A stretch of DNA of 64,000 nucleotides from 62-47 sp044463945 (GTDB lineage Bacteria; Pseudomonadota; Alphaproteobacteria; Rhizobiales; Xanthobacteraceae), in NCBI GenBank assembly GCA_044463945.1, contig JBIQLW010000005.1:62001-126000 (forward strand), written 5' to 3'. The translations under genes and the position numbers were made by a program. Numbering within the stretch: position 1 is the stretch's first letter; every line of letters begins with the position of its first letter. This document shows, in pieces, positions 1 to 8,569 of this stretch. Below the pieces are notes generated by a model. The model searched no databases. It saw only the letters and a list, made by a program, of their open reading frames with translations, and was not told the DNA's origin.

Positions 1-1307
<1,307 letters not shown>

Positions 1308-1328
1308 GGGTGTGGCGGAGCGGGTTGC

Positions 1329-1586
1329 TTAACCGACCTTCTCCGCCAGCCACATCTTGATGAGCGACTGATACGGCACGTCGCGCTTGTTGGCGGCGAT
1401 CTTGATCTGCTCCAGCAGGCTGATCGGCAGGCGGATGGAGATCGACTGCGTCGAAGGCTTGAGATTCGGGAAGCGCACGCGTTGCGCCTTGCTCCAGTCG
1501 ACATAGTCGGTGGAGTCGTGCGTTTCCCGGAATTTCCGTTCCTCGGCCTCGTTCCTGAAGGCGGGGATGGGCTTAAGCTTGCTCAT
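1329..1586 (-). CDS. brnA: BrnA-type antitoxin (CopG antitoxin family)
   Basis: An 85-residue protein whose C-terminal half (SISIRLPISLLEQIK followed by a helix ending in PYQSLIKMWLAEKV) is the ribbon-helix-helix fold of CopG/BrnA antitoxins. The N-terminal part (FRNEAEERKFRETHDSTDY) is the usual toxin-wrapping region. It begins 10 bases after the toxin gene stop, the usual order for BrnT-BrnA pairs. In the family, BrnA neutralises BrnT and the complex represses its own promoter through the RHH domain; a matching inverted repeat lies upstream of the toxin gene. The assignment rests on motif and order; brnA is used in the family sense. Confidence 0.85.
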   Translation of the reverse strand: MSKLKPIPAFRNEAEERKFRETHDSTDYVDWSKAQRVRFPNLKPSTQSISIRLPISLLEQIKIAANKRDVPYQSLIKMWLAEKVG

Positions 1587-1596
1587 AGACCTTCCG

Positions 1597-1872
1597 CTAC
1601 TTTCGGTTCATGTCGCGCGCTGAAATCACGCGGATCAAGGTTTCGTTTTGCCTCAGCGTGAACGTGACGTGCAGCAGGCGGCCTTGCGCCGTTTGACCCA
1701 ACGCATTGAAGCGTTGTTCGCTCCCGCTATGCTTTTTGTCTTCCGCGACGATCAACGGATCGTTCAGGAATACACTTTCGGCGTCCGCCGGGCTGACGTG
1801 ATACTTGTCGGCGTTTTTCCAGCGGTTGCCGTCGTCCCGCTCAAATCCGGCAATCCGGTCGAGATCGATCAT
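1597..1872 (-). CDS. brnT: BrnT-type ribonuclease toxin
   Basis: A 91-residue protein with the BrnT pattern: an N-terminal block containing W-K-N-A-D-K-Y-H-V-S, then AESVFLNDPLIV, and a C-terminal IRVISARDMNRK that matches the typical end of the family. BrnT toxins have a RelE-like fold and block translation by RNA cleavage. The start is the ATG at 1872, directly downstream of an inverted repeat (1877-1895). The usual first motif (F-x-W-D) is here F-E-R-D, a mild divergence that may affect activity. The gene is first in a two-gene operon with the antitoxin. Confidence 0.83.
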   Translation of the reverse strand: MIDLDRIAGFERDDGNRWKNADKYHVSPADAESVFLNDPLIVAEDKKHSGSEQRFNALGQTAQGRLLHVTFTLRQNETLIRVISARDMNRK

Positions 1873-1876
1873 GCTT

Positions 1877-1895
1877 GTATATTGTGATGATATAC
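1877..1895. promoter_or_regulatory. Candidate autoregulatory operator of the brnTA operon
   Basis: A perfect inverted repeat, GTATAT and ATATAC separated by 7 bases, sits 4 bases upstream of the toxin start codon in an AT-rich island of otherwise GC-rich DNA. It overlaps the expected core promoter of the leftward operon. RHH antitoxins of this family repress their own operon, so this is the natural BrnA binding site. Binding is inferred. Confidence 0.5.
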
Positions 1896-1963
1896 ATTGA
1901 TTTGTAATCGGCCTCCCGGTTCATTATTGAAGCGGAGGCCCCGTACGAACAGACTGGAATCCC

Positions 1964-2734
1964 ATGGCCGACTGGAGCGCGCAGCAGTATCTGAAATTCG
2001 AGGACGAGCGCACGCGGCCGGCGCGGGATCTGCTGGCGCAGATTCCGTCGGAGCATCCGCGCACCGTGGTCGATATCGGCTGCGGGCCGGGCAACTCGAC
2101 CGAGCTGCTGGTCAGGCGATGGCCGGATGCGGCGGTGACCGGCATCGATACCTCGGCGGACATGCTGAAGCAGGCGCGCGCGCGGCTGCCGGCGCAGACC
2201 TTCATCGAGGCCAACGTGGCGCACTGGCTGCCGCCCGCCGGCACGGATGTGCTGTTCGCCAACGCGGTGTTCCAGTGGGTGCCCGATCACCTCAAGCAAC
2301 TGGTGCGTCTCGTCGGCACGCTGGCGCCGGGGGGCGTACTGGCGGTGCAGATGCCGGACAACCTCGACGAGCCGTCGCACATCCTGATGCGCGAGGTGGC
2401 GTATGAGGAACCGTTCCGCGACGTGCTGGCCAACGCCGTGCGGTTGCGCGACACGCTGCCGCGGCCGCGCGTCTATTACGACGCCCTGAAGCCGCTCTGC
2501 GCCCGGCTGGACATCTGGCACACGACCTACAATCACGTGCTCGATGACGCCGACGCTATTGTCGAATGGGTGAAGGGCACCGGGCTGCGGCCGTTCCTCG
2601 ATCCGCTGCAACTGCCCGAGCACAAGCTGTATCTCGCCGAATACGCCGCGCGGGTGACGGCGGCCTATCTGCCGCAGGCGGACGGCAAGGTACTGCTGCG
2701 GTTCCCGCGGATTTTCATCGTCGCGGTGCGTTAG
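1964..2734 (+). CDS. tam: Trans-aconitate 2-methyltransferase
   Basis: A 256-residue class I SAM methyltransferase. The SAM-binding motif VVDIGCGPGNST is near residue 40, the acidic loop GIDTSADML near residue 60, and motif WVPDHLKQL near residue 110. The N-terminus (WSAQQYLKFEDERTRPARDLL) and the downstream MPDNLDEPSH and TTYNHVL segments are characteristic of Tam. Tam methylates trans-aconitate, a spontaneous isomerisation product of cis-aconitate that inhibits aconitase. It is a cytoplasmic, single-gene unit with start ATG at 1964. The stop codon overlaps the left arm of a dispersed palindrome. Confidence 0.92.
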   Translation: MADWSAQQYLKFEDERTRPARDLLAQIPSEHPRTVVDIGCGPGNSTELLVRRWPDAAVTGIDTSADMLKQARARLPAQTFIEANVAHWLPPAGTDVLFANAVFQWVPDHLKQLVRLVGTLAPGGVLAVQMPDNLDEPSHILMREVAYEEPFRDVLANAVRLRDTLPRPRVYYDALKPLCARLDIWHTTYNHVLDDADAIVEWVKGTGLRPFLDPLQLPEHKLYLAEYAARVTAAYLPQADGKVLLRFPRIFIVAVR

Positions 2735-2802
2735 AGCATGATCCCGAAAAGTGGGAACCGGTTTGCGCTGCGCGGCCCTTCGGGTCGGGAAAGATCATGC
2801 TC
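2734..2802. repeat. Dispersed intergenic palindrome (Bradyrhizobium/Rhodopseudomonas-type)
   Basis: Ends are exact 10-base inverted arms, GAGCATGATC at 2734-2743 and GATCATGCTC at 2793-2802, around a core containing GAAAAGTGGGAACCGGTTT. As I recall, elements of this form are very abundant between genes in Bradyrhizobium and Rhodopseudomonas genomes. It directly follows the tam stop codon and could fold into a hairpin in the transcript. Confidence 0.75.
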
Positions 2803-2979
2803 CAACAGAAAGAAAGATAGACGACGGCCCGACGCCGTCGGATCGGACCCGGAGCGGACGAGGGACGAGTCCGGGACCGCGGGCCGCCTGCGGCGATTTA
2901 TCAAGGGGGCTCGACAACGGCGGCTCGCCTCTCATATTGAGCGTCCTGCCCGATCGCTTTTCAGCCCAGAGCCATTTCC

Positions 2980-3576
2980 ATGTCGATGACCCCCGAAACG
3001 CCGCTGCCGCCGCCCGGTTCCGCACGCCTGCGTCCGATCCCGTTGCTGATCTTCAGTTCGCGCTGGCTGCAACTGCCGCTCTATGTCGGGCTGATCGTGG
3101 CGCAGGCGGTCTATACCATCCTGTTCCTCAAGGAACTCTGGCACCTGATCGGCCACACGTTCGACTTCAGCGAGCAGCAGATCATGCTGGTGGTGCTGAG
3201 CCTGATCGACGTGGTGATGATCTCCAATCTGCTGGTGATGGTGATCGTCGGCGGCTACGAGACGTTCGTGTCGCGGCTCAACCTCGAAGGCCATCCCGAC
3301 GAGCCGGAATGGCTGAGCCACGTCAACGCCAGCGTGCTCAAGATCAAGCTGGCGATGGCGATCATCGGCATTTCCTCGATCCATCTGCTGCGCACCTTCA
3401 TCGAGGCCGGCGGGCTCGGGACCGCCAAGACCAGTTACACCGCGACCGGCGTGATGTGGCAGACCATCATTCATATCGTCTTCATCATCTCGGCGATCGG
3501 CATCGCCTACGTCGATCGGCTGTCGAACGAGGCGACGGACGAGGCTCACGCCGCGCACGCAAAGGCCGGGCATTGA
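2980..3576 (+). CDS. YqhA/UPF0114 family inner-membrane protein (TIGR00645)
   Basis: A 198-residue protein with four predicted membrane segments (about residues 24-60, 69-99, 122-145 and 160-185). The conserved family region reads SSRWLQLPLYVGL, then LIDVVMISNLLVMVIVGGYE, then LKIKLAMAIIGISSIHLL. The biochemical role of this family is unknown. The start ATG at 2980 sits just before the conserved N-terminus. It is followed 26 bases later by a lytic transglycosylase gene on the same strand, so the two may be co-transcribed. Confidence 0.88.
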   Translation: MSMTPETPLPPPGSARLRPIPLLIFSSRWLQLPLYVGLIVAQAVYTILFLKELWHLIGHTFDFSEQQIMLVVLSLIDVVMISNLLVMVIVGGYETFVSRLNLEGHPDEPEWLSHVNASVLKIKLAMAIIGISSIHLLRTFIEAGGLGTAKTSYTATGVMWQTIIHIVFIISAIGIAYVDRLSNEATDEAHAAHAKAGH

Positions 3577-3602
3577 GCGCCGGTCGCAGGCCGGGATTTG
3601 CG

Positions 3603-4835
3603 ATGGCGCGACAGCGAGGCGTCGCGGTCGCGCTGCTCGCCGTGCTGACGTTGGCTTTTGCAGGCGCGGCGCAGGCCGCCGACGCCGGCTTCGCGCGCTT
3701 CATCGCCTCGGTCTGGCCGGACGCGCAAAAGGCCGGCGTAACGCGCGCCGCGTTCGAGACGCAGACGCGCGGCCTCGAACCCGACTACAAGCTGCCCGAC
3801 CTCGCGCTGCCGGGACGGCCCGCGACCGGCGCGCCGTCGCAGGCCGAGTTCGTGCAGGTGCCGGCCGACTATGTACGGGAATCGACCATCGCGCGGCTGG
3901 CGCGCGAGGGCCGGAACCTGATGCGGCAGCATCGGGCGACGCTCGCGGCGATCGAGCAGCGCTTCGGTGTTCCCGGTCCTGTCATTCTGGCGATCTGGGG
4001 CCGCGAGACCGACTACGGCCGCCACCGCCTGCCTTACGACGCGCTGCGGGTGGTGGCGACGCAGGCTTATGTCGGCCGTCGCAAGGCGCAGTATCGCGAC
4101 GAACTGATTCTGGCGCTGAAGCTGCTCAGCGACGGCGCGGTGACGCGCAAGGATTTCCGCTCGTCATGGGCGGGCGCGACCGGGCTGACCCAGTTCCTGC
4201 CGTCGGAGCTTTACAAGCACGGCGTCGACTTCGACGGCGACGGCCGCGTCGATATCTGGCGCTCGGTGCCGGACGCGCTGGCCTCGGCCGCGCGCCAGCT
4301 CGTCAACAAGGGCTGGCAGGGCGGCGTGCGCTGGGCCTACGAGGTGCGCGCGCCCGCCAATGCCGATTGCACGCAAGGGCGGCCCGAGGTGACGCGGCCG
4401 CTCGGCGAATGGCTGCGCGCCGGATTTGCGCTCGCGCGCGGGCAGCGTCTGAGCGCGGCGGAGCAGGCGCAGCCCGCCTCGCTGTTGCAGCCCGAGGGTA
4501 GCTATGGCCCGGCGTTTCTCACGACGAAGAATTACTTCGTCATCAAGGAATACAATTTCTCCGATCTCTATGTGCTGTTCGTCGGCCATCTCGCCGACCG
4601 CATGACCGACGGCCTGCCGTTCGCGACAAAGTGGTCGGCTTCGACGCAGTTGCGCAGCCGCGACGTCGAGGCGATGCAACGGCATCTGACGAGGCTCGGA
4701 TTCTATCGCGACAAGATCGACGGCAAGGCCGGGATGCTGACGCGCGCCGCGCTCGGCGCCTTCCAGAAATCCGCCGGGCTCAAGGTCGATTGCTGGCCGA
4801 GCGAGGCGGTGCTGCGGGCGATGGCCGCGCGCTGA
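3603..4835 (+). CDS. Membrane/periplasmic lytic murein transglycosylase (MltB-like, SLT_2) with peptidoglycan-binding domain
   Basis: A 410-residue exported protein. Residues 1-25 form a signal peptide ending AGAAQA. The MltB-like catalytic domain has Glu135 in the motif AIWGRETDYG, followed by the conserved WAGATGLTQFLPSEL. Residues about 345-408 form a PG_binding_1 domain (DVEAMQRHLTRLGFY...KIDGKAG...ALGAFQKS). The enzyme cleaves the glycan strand to 1,6-anhydro-muropeptides in the periplasm. I chose ATG 3603 because it begins the signal peptide. The frame is open much further upstream, but that part would overlap the YqhA-like gene. Confidence 0.92.
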   Translation: MARQRGVAVALLAVLTLAFAGAAQAADAGFARFIASVWPDAQKAGVTRAAFETQTRGLEPDYKLPDLALPGRPATGAPSQAEFVQVPADYVRESTIARLAREGRNLMRQHRATLAAIEQRFGVPGPVILAIWGRETDYGRHRLPYDALRVVATQAYVGRRKAQYRDELILALKLLSDGAVTRKDFRSSWAGATGLTQFLPSELYKHGVDFDGDGRVDIWRSVPDALASAARQLVNKGWQGGVRWAYEVRAPANADCTQGRPEVTRPLGEWLRAGFALARGQRLSAAEQAQPASLLQPEGSYGPAFLTTKNYFVIKEYNFSDLYVLFVGHLADRMTDGLPFATKWSASTQLRSRDVEAMQRHLTRLGFYRDKIDGKAGMLTRAALGAFQKSAGLKVDCWPSEAVLRAMAAR

Positions 4836-4848
4836 TGCGGCATGAAAA

Positions 4849-4866
4849 ACCCGGCCGCAGCCGGGT
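4849..4866. terminator. Short GC hairpin between convergent genes
   Basis: A 7-base-pair stem (ACCCGGC / GCCGGGT) with a 4-base loop lies between the end of the rightward transglycosylase gene and the end of the leftward small gene. The left side is preceded by AAAAA, so on the minus strand the stem is followed by a T run, as in an intrinsic terminator. The plus-strand T run is weak. Confidence 0.45.
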
Positions 4867-4899
4867 CCTTCGCTAGGTCCTATTGCGAAACAGATCGCC

Positions 4900-5220
4900 T
4901 CAGTCGCAGACGCGGATGTGGCGCATGCGCCAGCCGTAGCCGTCCCAGAACCGCTCGCGTTCGACGTGGCACGGCGGCTCCTCGACATAGACCGGGGCCG
5001 GCGCGACATAGGCCGGGCCCGGTTCGACATAGGCCGGCGGCGGCGCGGCATAGGCCGGCCGCGAATTGGCGATCGCGGCGCCGAGCAGCGCGCCGCCGAG
5101 CAGGCCGCCGGCCACGCCGGCAGCGATGCGGCCGCCATCGGCGTGCGCCGGCTGGGTCGCGGCGGCCAGCGAACCGGCGACTGTGGCGATGGCCACCAGG
5201 GCGGTGAATGTCGTCTTCAT
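4900..5220 (-). CDS. Small exported glycine-zipper protein, paralogue A
   Basis: A 106-residue protein of unknown function. Residues 1-27 form a signal peptide ending TQPAHA. A glycine-zipper hydrophobic segment (GRIAAGVAGGLLGGALLGAAIA) follows, then a proline/tyrosine repeat (PPPAYVEPGPAYVAPAPVYVEE). The C-terminal motif R-F-W-D-G-Y-G-W-R-M-R-H-I-R-V-C-D is shared with the next gene on this strand. Two cysteines (PPC and RVC) could pair. The start is supported by GAGGAG upstream of ATG 5220. The protein is probably envelope-associated. It is the downstream member of a tandem duplication. Confidence 0.8.
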   Translation of the reverse strand: MKTTFTALVAIATVAGSLAAATQPAHADGGRIAAGVAGGLLGGALLGAAIANSRPAYAAPPPAYVEPGPAYVAPAPVYVEEPPCHVERERFWDGYGWRMRHIRVCD

Positions 5221-5313
5221 GGGAAACTCACTCCTCGACGGATGCGCCAGCGGCGCGGGATTCGCTCATGGCTATTCAGTCGTCTGCAAAGGTGGCGTTT
5301 CCGCGCCAAAAAC

Positions 5314-5355
5314 AAATGCTCCGGGCGGCGGATGGCCGGCCCGGAGCATTTTTAA
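5314..5355. terminator. Bidirectional rho-independent terminator-like hairpin
   Basis: Thirteen-base perfect inverted arms (AAATGCTCCGGGC at 5314-5326 and its complement at 5339-5351) enclose a 12-base loop. T-rich runs follow on both strands (TTTTTAATG on plus, TTTGTTTTTGG on minus). It lies downstream of the leftward gene 5480-5794 and upstream of the start at 5220, so it probably separates the two paralogous genes into independent transcripts. Confidence 0.72.
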
Positions 5356-5420
5356 TGTTGTAGCGTTGACGGACGGTTGCGTCGGTCGGCTGCGCCGAAA
5401 GTTCTTGCGGGGAAGTCGCC

Positions 5421-5460
5421 GTTCGTCATGCCCGGACCGGATCCGGGCATCCATCCTTCG
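5421..5460. repeat. Short dispersed palindrome (CGTCATGCCCGG...CCGGGCATCCAT type)
   Basis: Exact 8-base arms ATGCCCGG and CCGGGCAT are separated by 7 bases and flanked by CGTC and CCATCC. This is a common intergenic repeat form in alphaproteobacteria. It lies just downstream of the leftward gene ending at 5480. Confidence 0.55.
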
Positions 5461-5479
5461 TCAGAAGACGAGGCTCGCG

Positions 5480-5794
5480 TCAGCCGCAGACGCGGACCCG
5501 ACGCACGCGCCAGCCGTAGCCGTCCCAGAACCGCTGGCGTTGCCAGTAACAGGGGGCTCCGACATAGGCCGGTCCGCCGTAGTAGCCGTAGCCGGGGCCG
5601 GGGCCGTAATAGCCCGGTCCATATCCGTAATAGCCCGGTCCGGCGAGCGCGCCGCCGAGCAGGGCGCCGCCAATCACGCCCGCGGCCACGCCAGCCGCGA
5701 TGCGGCCGCCGCGCGCCTCGGCGGTTTGCGGTGTCGCCAGAACCGCGACGGCGAGCGTGGCGGCGGTGGCGACGGCCATCAGTGCTTTCTTCAT
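5480..5794 (-). CDS. Small exported glycine-zipper protein, paralogue B
   Basis: A 104-residue protein of unknown function. Its signal peptide is residues 1-28 (ends TAEA). A glycine-zipper segment (GRIAAGVAAGVIGGALLGGALAG) follows, then a Gly/Tyr-rich repeat (YYGYGPGYYGPGPGYGYYGG). The C-terminal motif R-F-W-D-G-Y-G-W-R-V-R-R-V-R-V-C-G is nearly identical to paralogue A. I use ATG 5794, which has GAAAGG upstream and begins a good signal peptide; the frame extends 50 codons further without support. Family members are probably outer-membrane or periplasmic. Confidence 0.82.
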   Translation of the reverse strand: MKKALMAVATAATLAVAVLATPQTAEARGGRIAAGVAAGVIGGALLGGALAGPGYYGYGPGYYGPGPGYGYYGGPAYVGAPCYWQRQRFWDGYGWRVRRVRVCG

Positions 5795-6114
5795 GGCTTT
5801 ACCTTTCTTTCGAAATCCCTGGGACAGGAAGTGATCTGTCGTGCGGAAGGTTTCATACTTCGTTTGAACGATCAATGAACGGACAGGCCGGGATTCCGCC
5901 CCGGAATGGCCGGAATTACGACTGCGGGCAGGCCGCTGTTCCATGTCAATAAGTCGCAGGGATGCGAAACGCGGTTCGGCGAGGCGCGAAAATTATTCCG
6001 CGAGCCGCGGCCGCATCAGTTTGGAATAGCTGCAAATTGGCGCTTTTCCTTTTGCTTCCGCGCCGGGTCTTGAATACCTAATGAGACATCGGTCATCAGG
6101 TTCCTCTCCCGTTC
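5795..6114. other. Intergenic region, no gene seen
   Basis: These 320 bases separate the divergent glycine-zipper gene and the ferredoxin gene. Both promoters must lie here. I see no convincing coding sequence, no RNA gene, and no copy of the iron control element found further right. An AT-richer stretch around 5990 may hold the promoter of the ferredoxin gene. Confidence 0.6.
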
Positions 6115-6426
6115 ATGATTGTTTGTTCCTGTAACGTACTGAGCGACCACGACGTGCGCACCGCCGTGACTGCCGGTCCGGATCTGCCGCGCACGGCCAA
6201 GCAGGTCTATGGGTGCCTCGGATGCAGCGCCGAGTGCGGGCGCTGCGCGCGCACCATCAAGCAGATCATGACCGAGGCGCTCGGGGCCTGCGCCAAGGGC
6301 TGCTGCTCCGGCTGTCCCCACAGCCACCACGACAGCCATCACCCGGCCGGCCATGGCCATGAAAGCCATGTCGAGATCGTCCGCCCGCTGCCGGACGCGC
6401 CCGCGACTCCCGTCGTAACCGCCTGA
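6115..6426 (+). CDS. bfd: Bacterioferritin-associated ferredoxin with Cys/His-rich C-terminal tail
   Basis: The first ~55 residues are the BFD [2Fe-2S] domain: C4-S-C6 at the N-terminus and C41-G-R-C44 in the loop before helix KQIM. Two more cysteines (C34, C37) precede the second pair. Bfd reduces the ferric core of bacterioferritin to release iron. The family is usually about 65 residues; this protein has 103. The extra tail carries C59, C63, C64, C67 and eight histidines between residues 69 and 85, which suggests a second metal site. No clear ribosome binding site precedes ATG 6115, but the conserved MIVCSCN start fixes it. bfr lies 131 bases downstream. Confidence 0.9.
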   Translation: MIVCSCNVLSDHDVRTAVTAGPDLPRTAKQVYGCLGCSAECGRCARTIKQIMTEALGACAKGCCSGCPHSHHDSHHPAGHGHESHVEIVRPLPDAPATPVVTA

Positions 6427-6501
6427 TCCTCCTGGTCTTTCGCTTTTCCTGCCCGGCGACGGCGGGATCGTGCGATGCCTCTTGCCTCCGCTCGAAATAT
6501 G

Positions 6502-6520
6502 ATTTAGAAGCATTCTAAAT
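6502..6520. promoter_or_regulatory. Iron control element (ICE), candidate Irr-binding site upstream of bfr
   Basis: A perfect 8-3-8 inverted repeat, ATTTAGAA-GCA-TTCTAAAT, lies 37 bases before the bfr start codon. It matches the ICE pattern TTTAGAA-N3-TTCTAAA bound by the haem-responsive regulator Irr in Rhizobiales. In that group Irr represses iron storage genes under low iron, so bfr should be expressed when iron is plentiful. The match is seen; regulation is inferred. Confidence 0.85.
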
Positions 6521-6557
6521 TAGGTTGATGAGCGCGGATGCGGCAAGGAGTTTGACC

Positions 6558-7034
6558 ATGAAGGGCGATGCCAAGGTCATCGATTATCTCAACAAGGGTT
6601 TGCGGAGCGAACTGACGGCGATCAGCCAATACTGGCTGCACTACCGGCTGCTCGACAACTGGGGCCTCAAGGACCTCGCCAAGCAGTGGCGCAAGGAATC
6701 CATCGAAGAAATGAATCACGCGGATCGTTTCACCGATCGCATTCTGTTCCTCGAAGGGTTCCCCAACATGCAGGTGCTCGATCCGCTGCGGATCGGCCAG
6801 GACGTCAAGGAAATCCTGGAATGCGACCTCGCGGCCGAGATCAGTGCGCGCACGCTGTACGAGGAGGCGGCGGCCTATTGCGACAAGGTCAAGGATTACG
6901 TCTCGCGCGAACTGTTCGTCAGCCTGATGAAGGACGAGGAAGGCCACATCGACTTCCTTGAGACCCAGCTCGATCTGGTCAAGCGGCTCGGTGTCGAGCT
7001 CTATGCCCAGAAGCACATGGGCGAACTGGACTGA
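6558..7034 (+). CDS. bfr: Bacterioferritin
   Basis: A 158-residue haem-containing ferritin that oxidises and stores iron in a 24-subunit shell. All ferroxidase ligands are present: Glu18, Glu51, His54, Glu94, Glu127 and His130, with Tyr25. Met52 is the haem-sharing ligand between subunit pairs. I start at ATG 6558 because AAGGAG lies 6 bases upstream and MKGDAKVIDYLN is the conserved N-terminus; an earlier in-frame ATG (6525) adds 11 unsupported residues. An Irr-type element lies upstream and a strong terminator downstream, so it is probably a single-gene unit that works with the adjacent ferredoxin. Confidence 0.97.
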   Translation: MKGDAKVIDYLNKGLRSELTAISQYWLHYRLLDNWGLKDLAKQWRKESIEEMNHADRFTDRILFLEGFPNMQVLDPLRIGQDVKEILECDLAAEISARTLYEEAAAYCDKVKDYVSRELFVSLMKDEEGHIDFLETQLDLVKRLGVELYAQKHMGELD

Positions 7035-7095
7035 CACTGAGCTTCGCGGCGGGCTGCACGCAGCCGCACGCACAGCCCCCGCAGCAGGAAATCCG

Positions 7096-7137
7096 AAAAC
7101 CCCGCCCGCGGCCGCGCCGCAGGCGGGGTTTTGTTTT
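7096..7137 (+). terminator. Rho-independent terminator after bfr
   Basis: Arms AAAACCCCGCC (7096-7106) and GGCGGGGTTTT (7122-7132) form an 11-base-pair stem followed by GTTTT. This is a strong intrinsic terminator 62 bases after the bfr stop. On the minus strand it could also end transcription of the leftward transglycosylase gene that stops at 7170. Confidence 0.85.
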
Positions 7138-7169
7138 GGGGGTGAGGACGACGCCGGGCGAGGGACGCC

Positions 7170-7643
7170 CTACTGCTGCGGCAGGATCGAAAGCGGGGTG
7201 CCGGCGCGCGCCAGCATCTCGCGGTGGCGCGAATGCTGCTGCCGCTGGCGCTTGGCGGCGTAGTAATAGCCGGCGGCGTAATAGCGCACCGCGCGGTCGG
7301 CGTCGCCGTTGGCGGCGCGGTAAGCGCCGGCGAGATAGCGCACCGCGTAGGTCAGGTTGGTTTCCGGATCGTACAGCCCGGCGGCGTTGCCGGTGTAGCC
7401 GACGCCGCGCGCGGTGGCGAGCTTGATCTGCATCAGGCCGATGGTGCCGCCGCGTCCCGTCAGGTGCGGCTGATAGCGGCTTTCGCGCATGATGACCCGG
7501 TGCACCAGCGCCTCCGGAATGTTGTTGGCCCGCGCGTGAGCCGCCGCCATCGCCTCGTAATTCGCGCGCTGCGCTGAAGCGTCCCCGCTGAACCCGATCG
7601 AGCATGTGAAGGCGAGGGCGGCGCAAAGGGCGGTGGTTTTCAT
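7170..7643 (-). CDS. Small SLT-family lytic transglycosylase
   Basis: A 157-residue exported protein. Residues 1-24 form a signal peptide (ends GDASA). The goose-lysozyme-like SLT domain has catalytic Glu54 in the motif IMRESRYQP, then GTIGLMQIKLATARGVGY and ETNLTYAVRYLAGAY. The minimal size resembles transglycosylases that open peptidoglycan locally for secretion machines or turnover. The start ATG 7643 begins the signal peptide; the long open frame upstream is rejected because it runs antisense through the PRC-barrel gene. The protein acts in the periplasm. Confidence 0.88.
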   Translation of the reverse strand: MKTTALCAALAFTCSIGFSGDASAQRANYEAMAAAHARANNIPEALVHRVIMRESRYQPHLTGRGGTIGLMQIKLATARGVGYTGNAAGLYDPETNLTYAVRYLAGAYRAANGDADRAVRYYAAGYYYAAKRQRQQHSRHREMLARAGTPLSILPQQ

Positions 7644-7814
7644 GACGGACCCGGCTCTCCTGCCGCGGCCGGGACGGACGCGGCCGGCGGGCGATGACGA
7701 TGGCGTGATCGGTTCCTTATGCGCCGCCAACTGTGGCATTGGCAGGGCAGCGGCGCGGCCGGAACCGGCGCGAGCGGGGCGCGTTGGTTCCTGCATCGAC
7801 CGAGGGAGGCTGTC

Positions 7815-8195
7815 ATGGCCATCGATCAAGCGACCACAACGTCCCACAGCCTGATCGCCAGCGACCGCGTCGAGGGCACCGCGGTGCGGCGTCCGGGCGG
7901 CGAGAAGATCGGCCACATCGAGCGGCTGATGATCGACAAGGTCAGCGGCAAGGTGGCGTATGCCGTGCTCTCGTTCGGCGGCTTTCTCGGCATCGGCGCG
8001 AACCTGTTGCCGCTGCCGTGGGCGCGGCTGACCTACGATCGCGATGCCGAAGCCTATCAGGTCGACATTTCGGACGACGAACTGAAGAAGGGGCCGTCGC
8101 TGCTGGCGGACAAGGATTTCGACTGGGGCGACCGCTCGCAGGAGGAAGACCTGCACCGCTACTATCACGTGCCGCCGTACTGGGGCAGCTTCTGA
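7815..8195 (+). CDS. PRC-barrel domain protein
   Basis: A 126-residue cytoplasmic protein with a PRC-barrel fold: VEGTAVRRPGGEKIGHIERLMIDKVSGKVAYAVLSF at residues 17-52, then G-I-G-A-N-L-L-P-L-P-W. The C-terminus ends in an aromatic HRYYHVPPYWGSF, common in rhizobial members of the family. PRC-barrel domains mediate binding in photosynthetic reaction centre H subunits and RimM; stand-alone versions have no known role, though they are often stress-induced. ATG 7815 has GGGAGG upstream. An alternative in-frame ATG at 7719 has no site. Confidence 0.85.
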   Translation: MAIDQATTTSHSLIASDRVEGTAVRRPGGEKIGHIERLMIDKVSGKVAYAVLSFGGFLGIGANLLPLPWARLTYDRDAEAYQVDISDDELKKGPSLLADKDFDWGDRSQEEDLHRYYHVPPYWGSF

Positions 8196-8216
8196 CAGAT
8201 GCCGCCATGCGCGGGC

Positions 8217-8462
8217 TTATCGTTCGCGCGGCGGCGAGCCTGCGTTCGGCGGCACGACGATGGCACCGGCGCCGGGGTGCCGACCGTCGACGCGCGCGCG
8301 TTGCCGGGCGCCGTCGCCTCGCATCCGCCCGTCAAACAGGAACGGCCGCTGTCCGTCCGCGCTGTCAGCGGCCGGCGCGGGCGATTGTCCGGATCGGGTC
8401 TCTTGCGCGTTGGCCGCGGTCGCGGCCAGTACCAGCACAAACGCGATGGCCAGTCTCGACAT
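8217..8462 (-). CDS. Small putative secreted protein
   Basis: An 81-residue hypothetical protein with a clear signal peptide (about residues 1-20, ending ATAANA-Q). The mature part is short, Arg/Gly/Pro-rich and low in complexity. A strong ribosome binding site (GGAGGAG, 6-7 bases from ATG 8462) is the main support. No family is recognised. It converges with the PRC-barrel gene, leaving 21 bases between them. It could be a spurious call, given the high GC content. Confidence 0.5.
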   Translation of the reverse strand: MSRLAIAFVLVLAATAANAQETRSGQSPAPAADSADGQRPFLFDGRMRGDGARQRARVDGRHPGAGAIVVPPNAGSPPRER

Positions 8463-8569
8463 GGCGGGCTCCTCCTGCGCAGTGACACGACACGATTATC
8501 GTCGGGGAGAAACCGGGCATGAGGATGACAGAGGCGCTCGACCGTTTCGGGGTCTGACGGGAAACGAGG

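Noticed and set aside
2751..3602. Upstream open frame in front of the lytic transglycosylase, suggesting a 694-residue protein
   Set aside because: It runs across the YqhA-like gene in another frame and has no matching domain. The signal peptide starts at ATG 3603.
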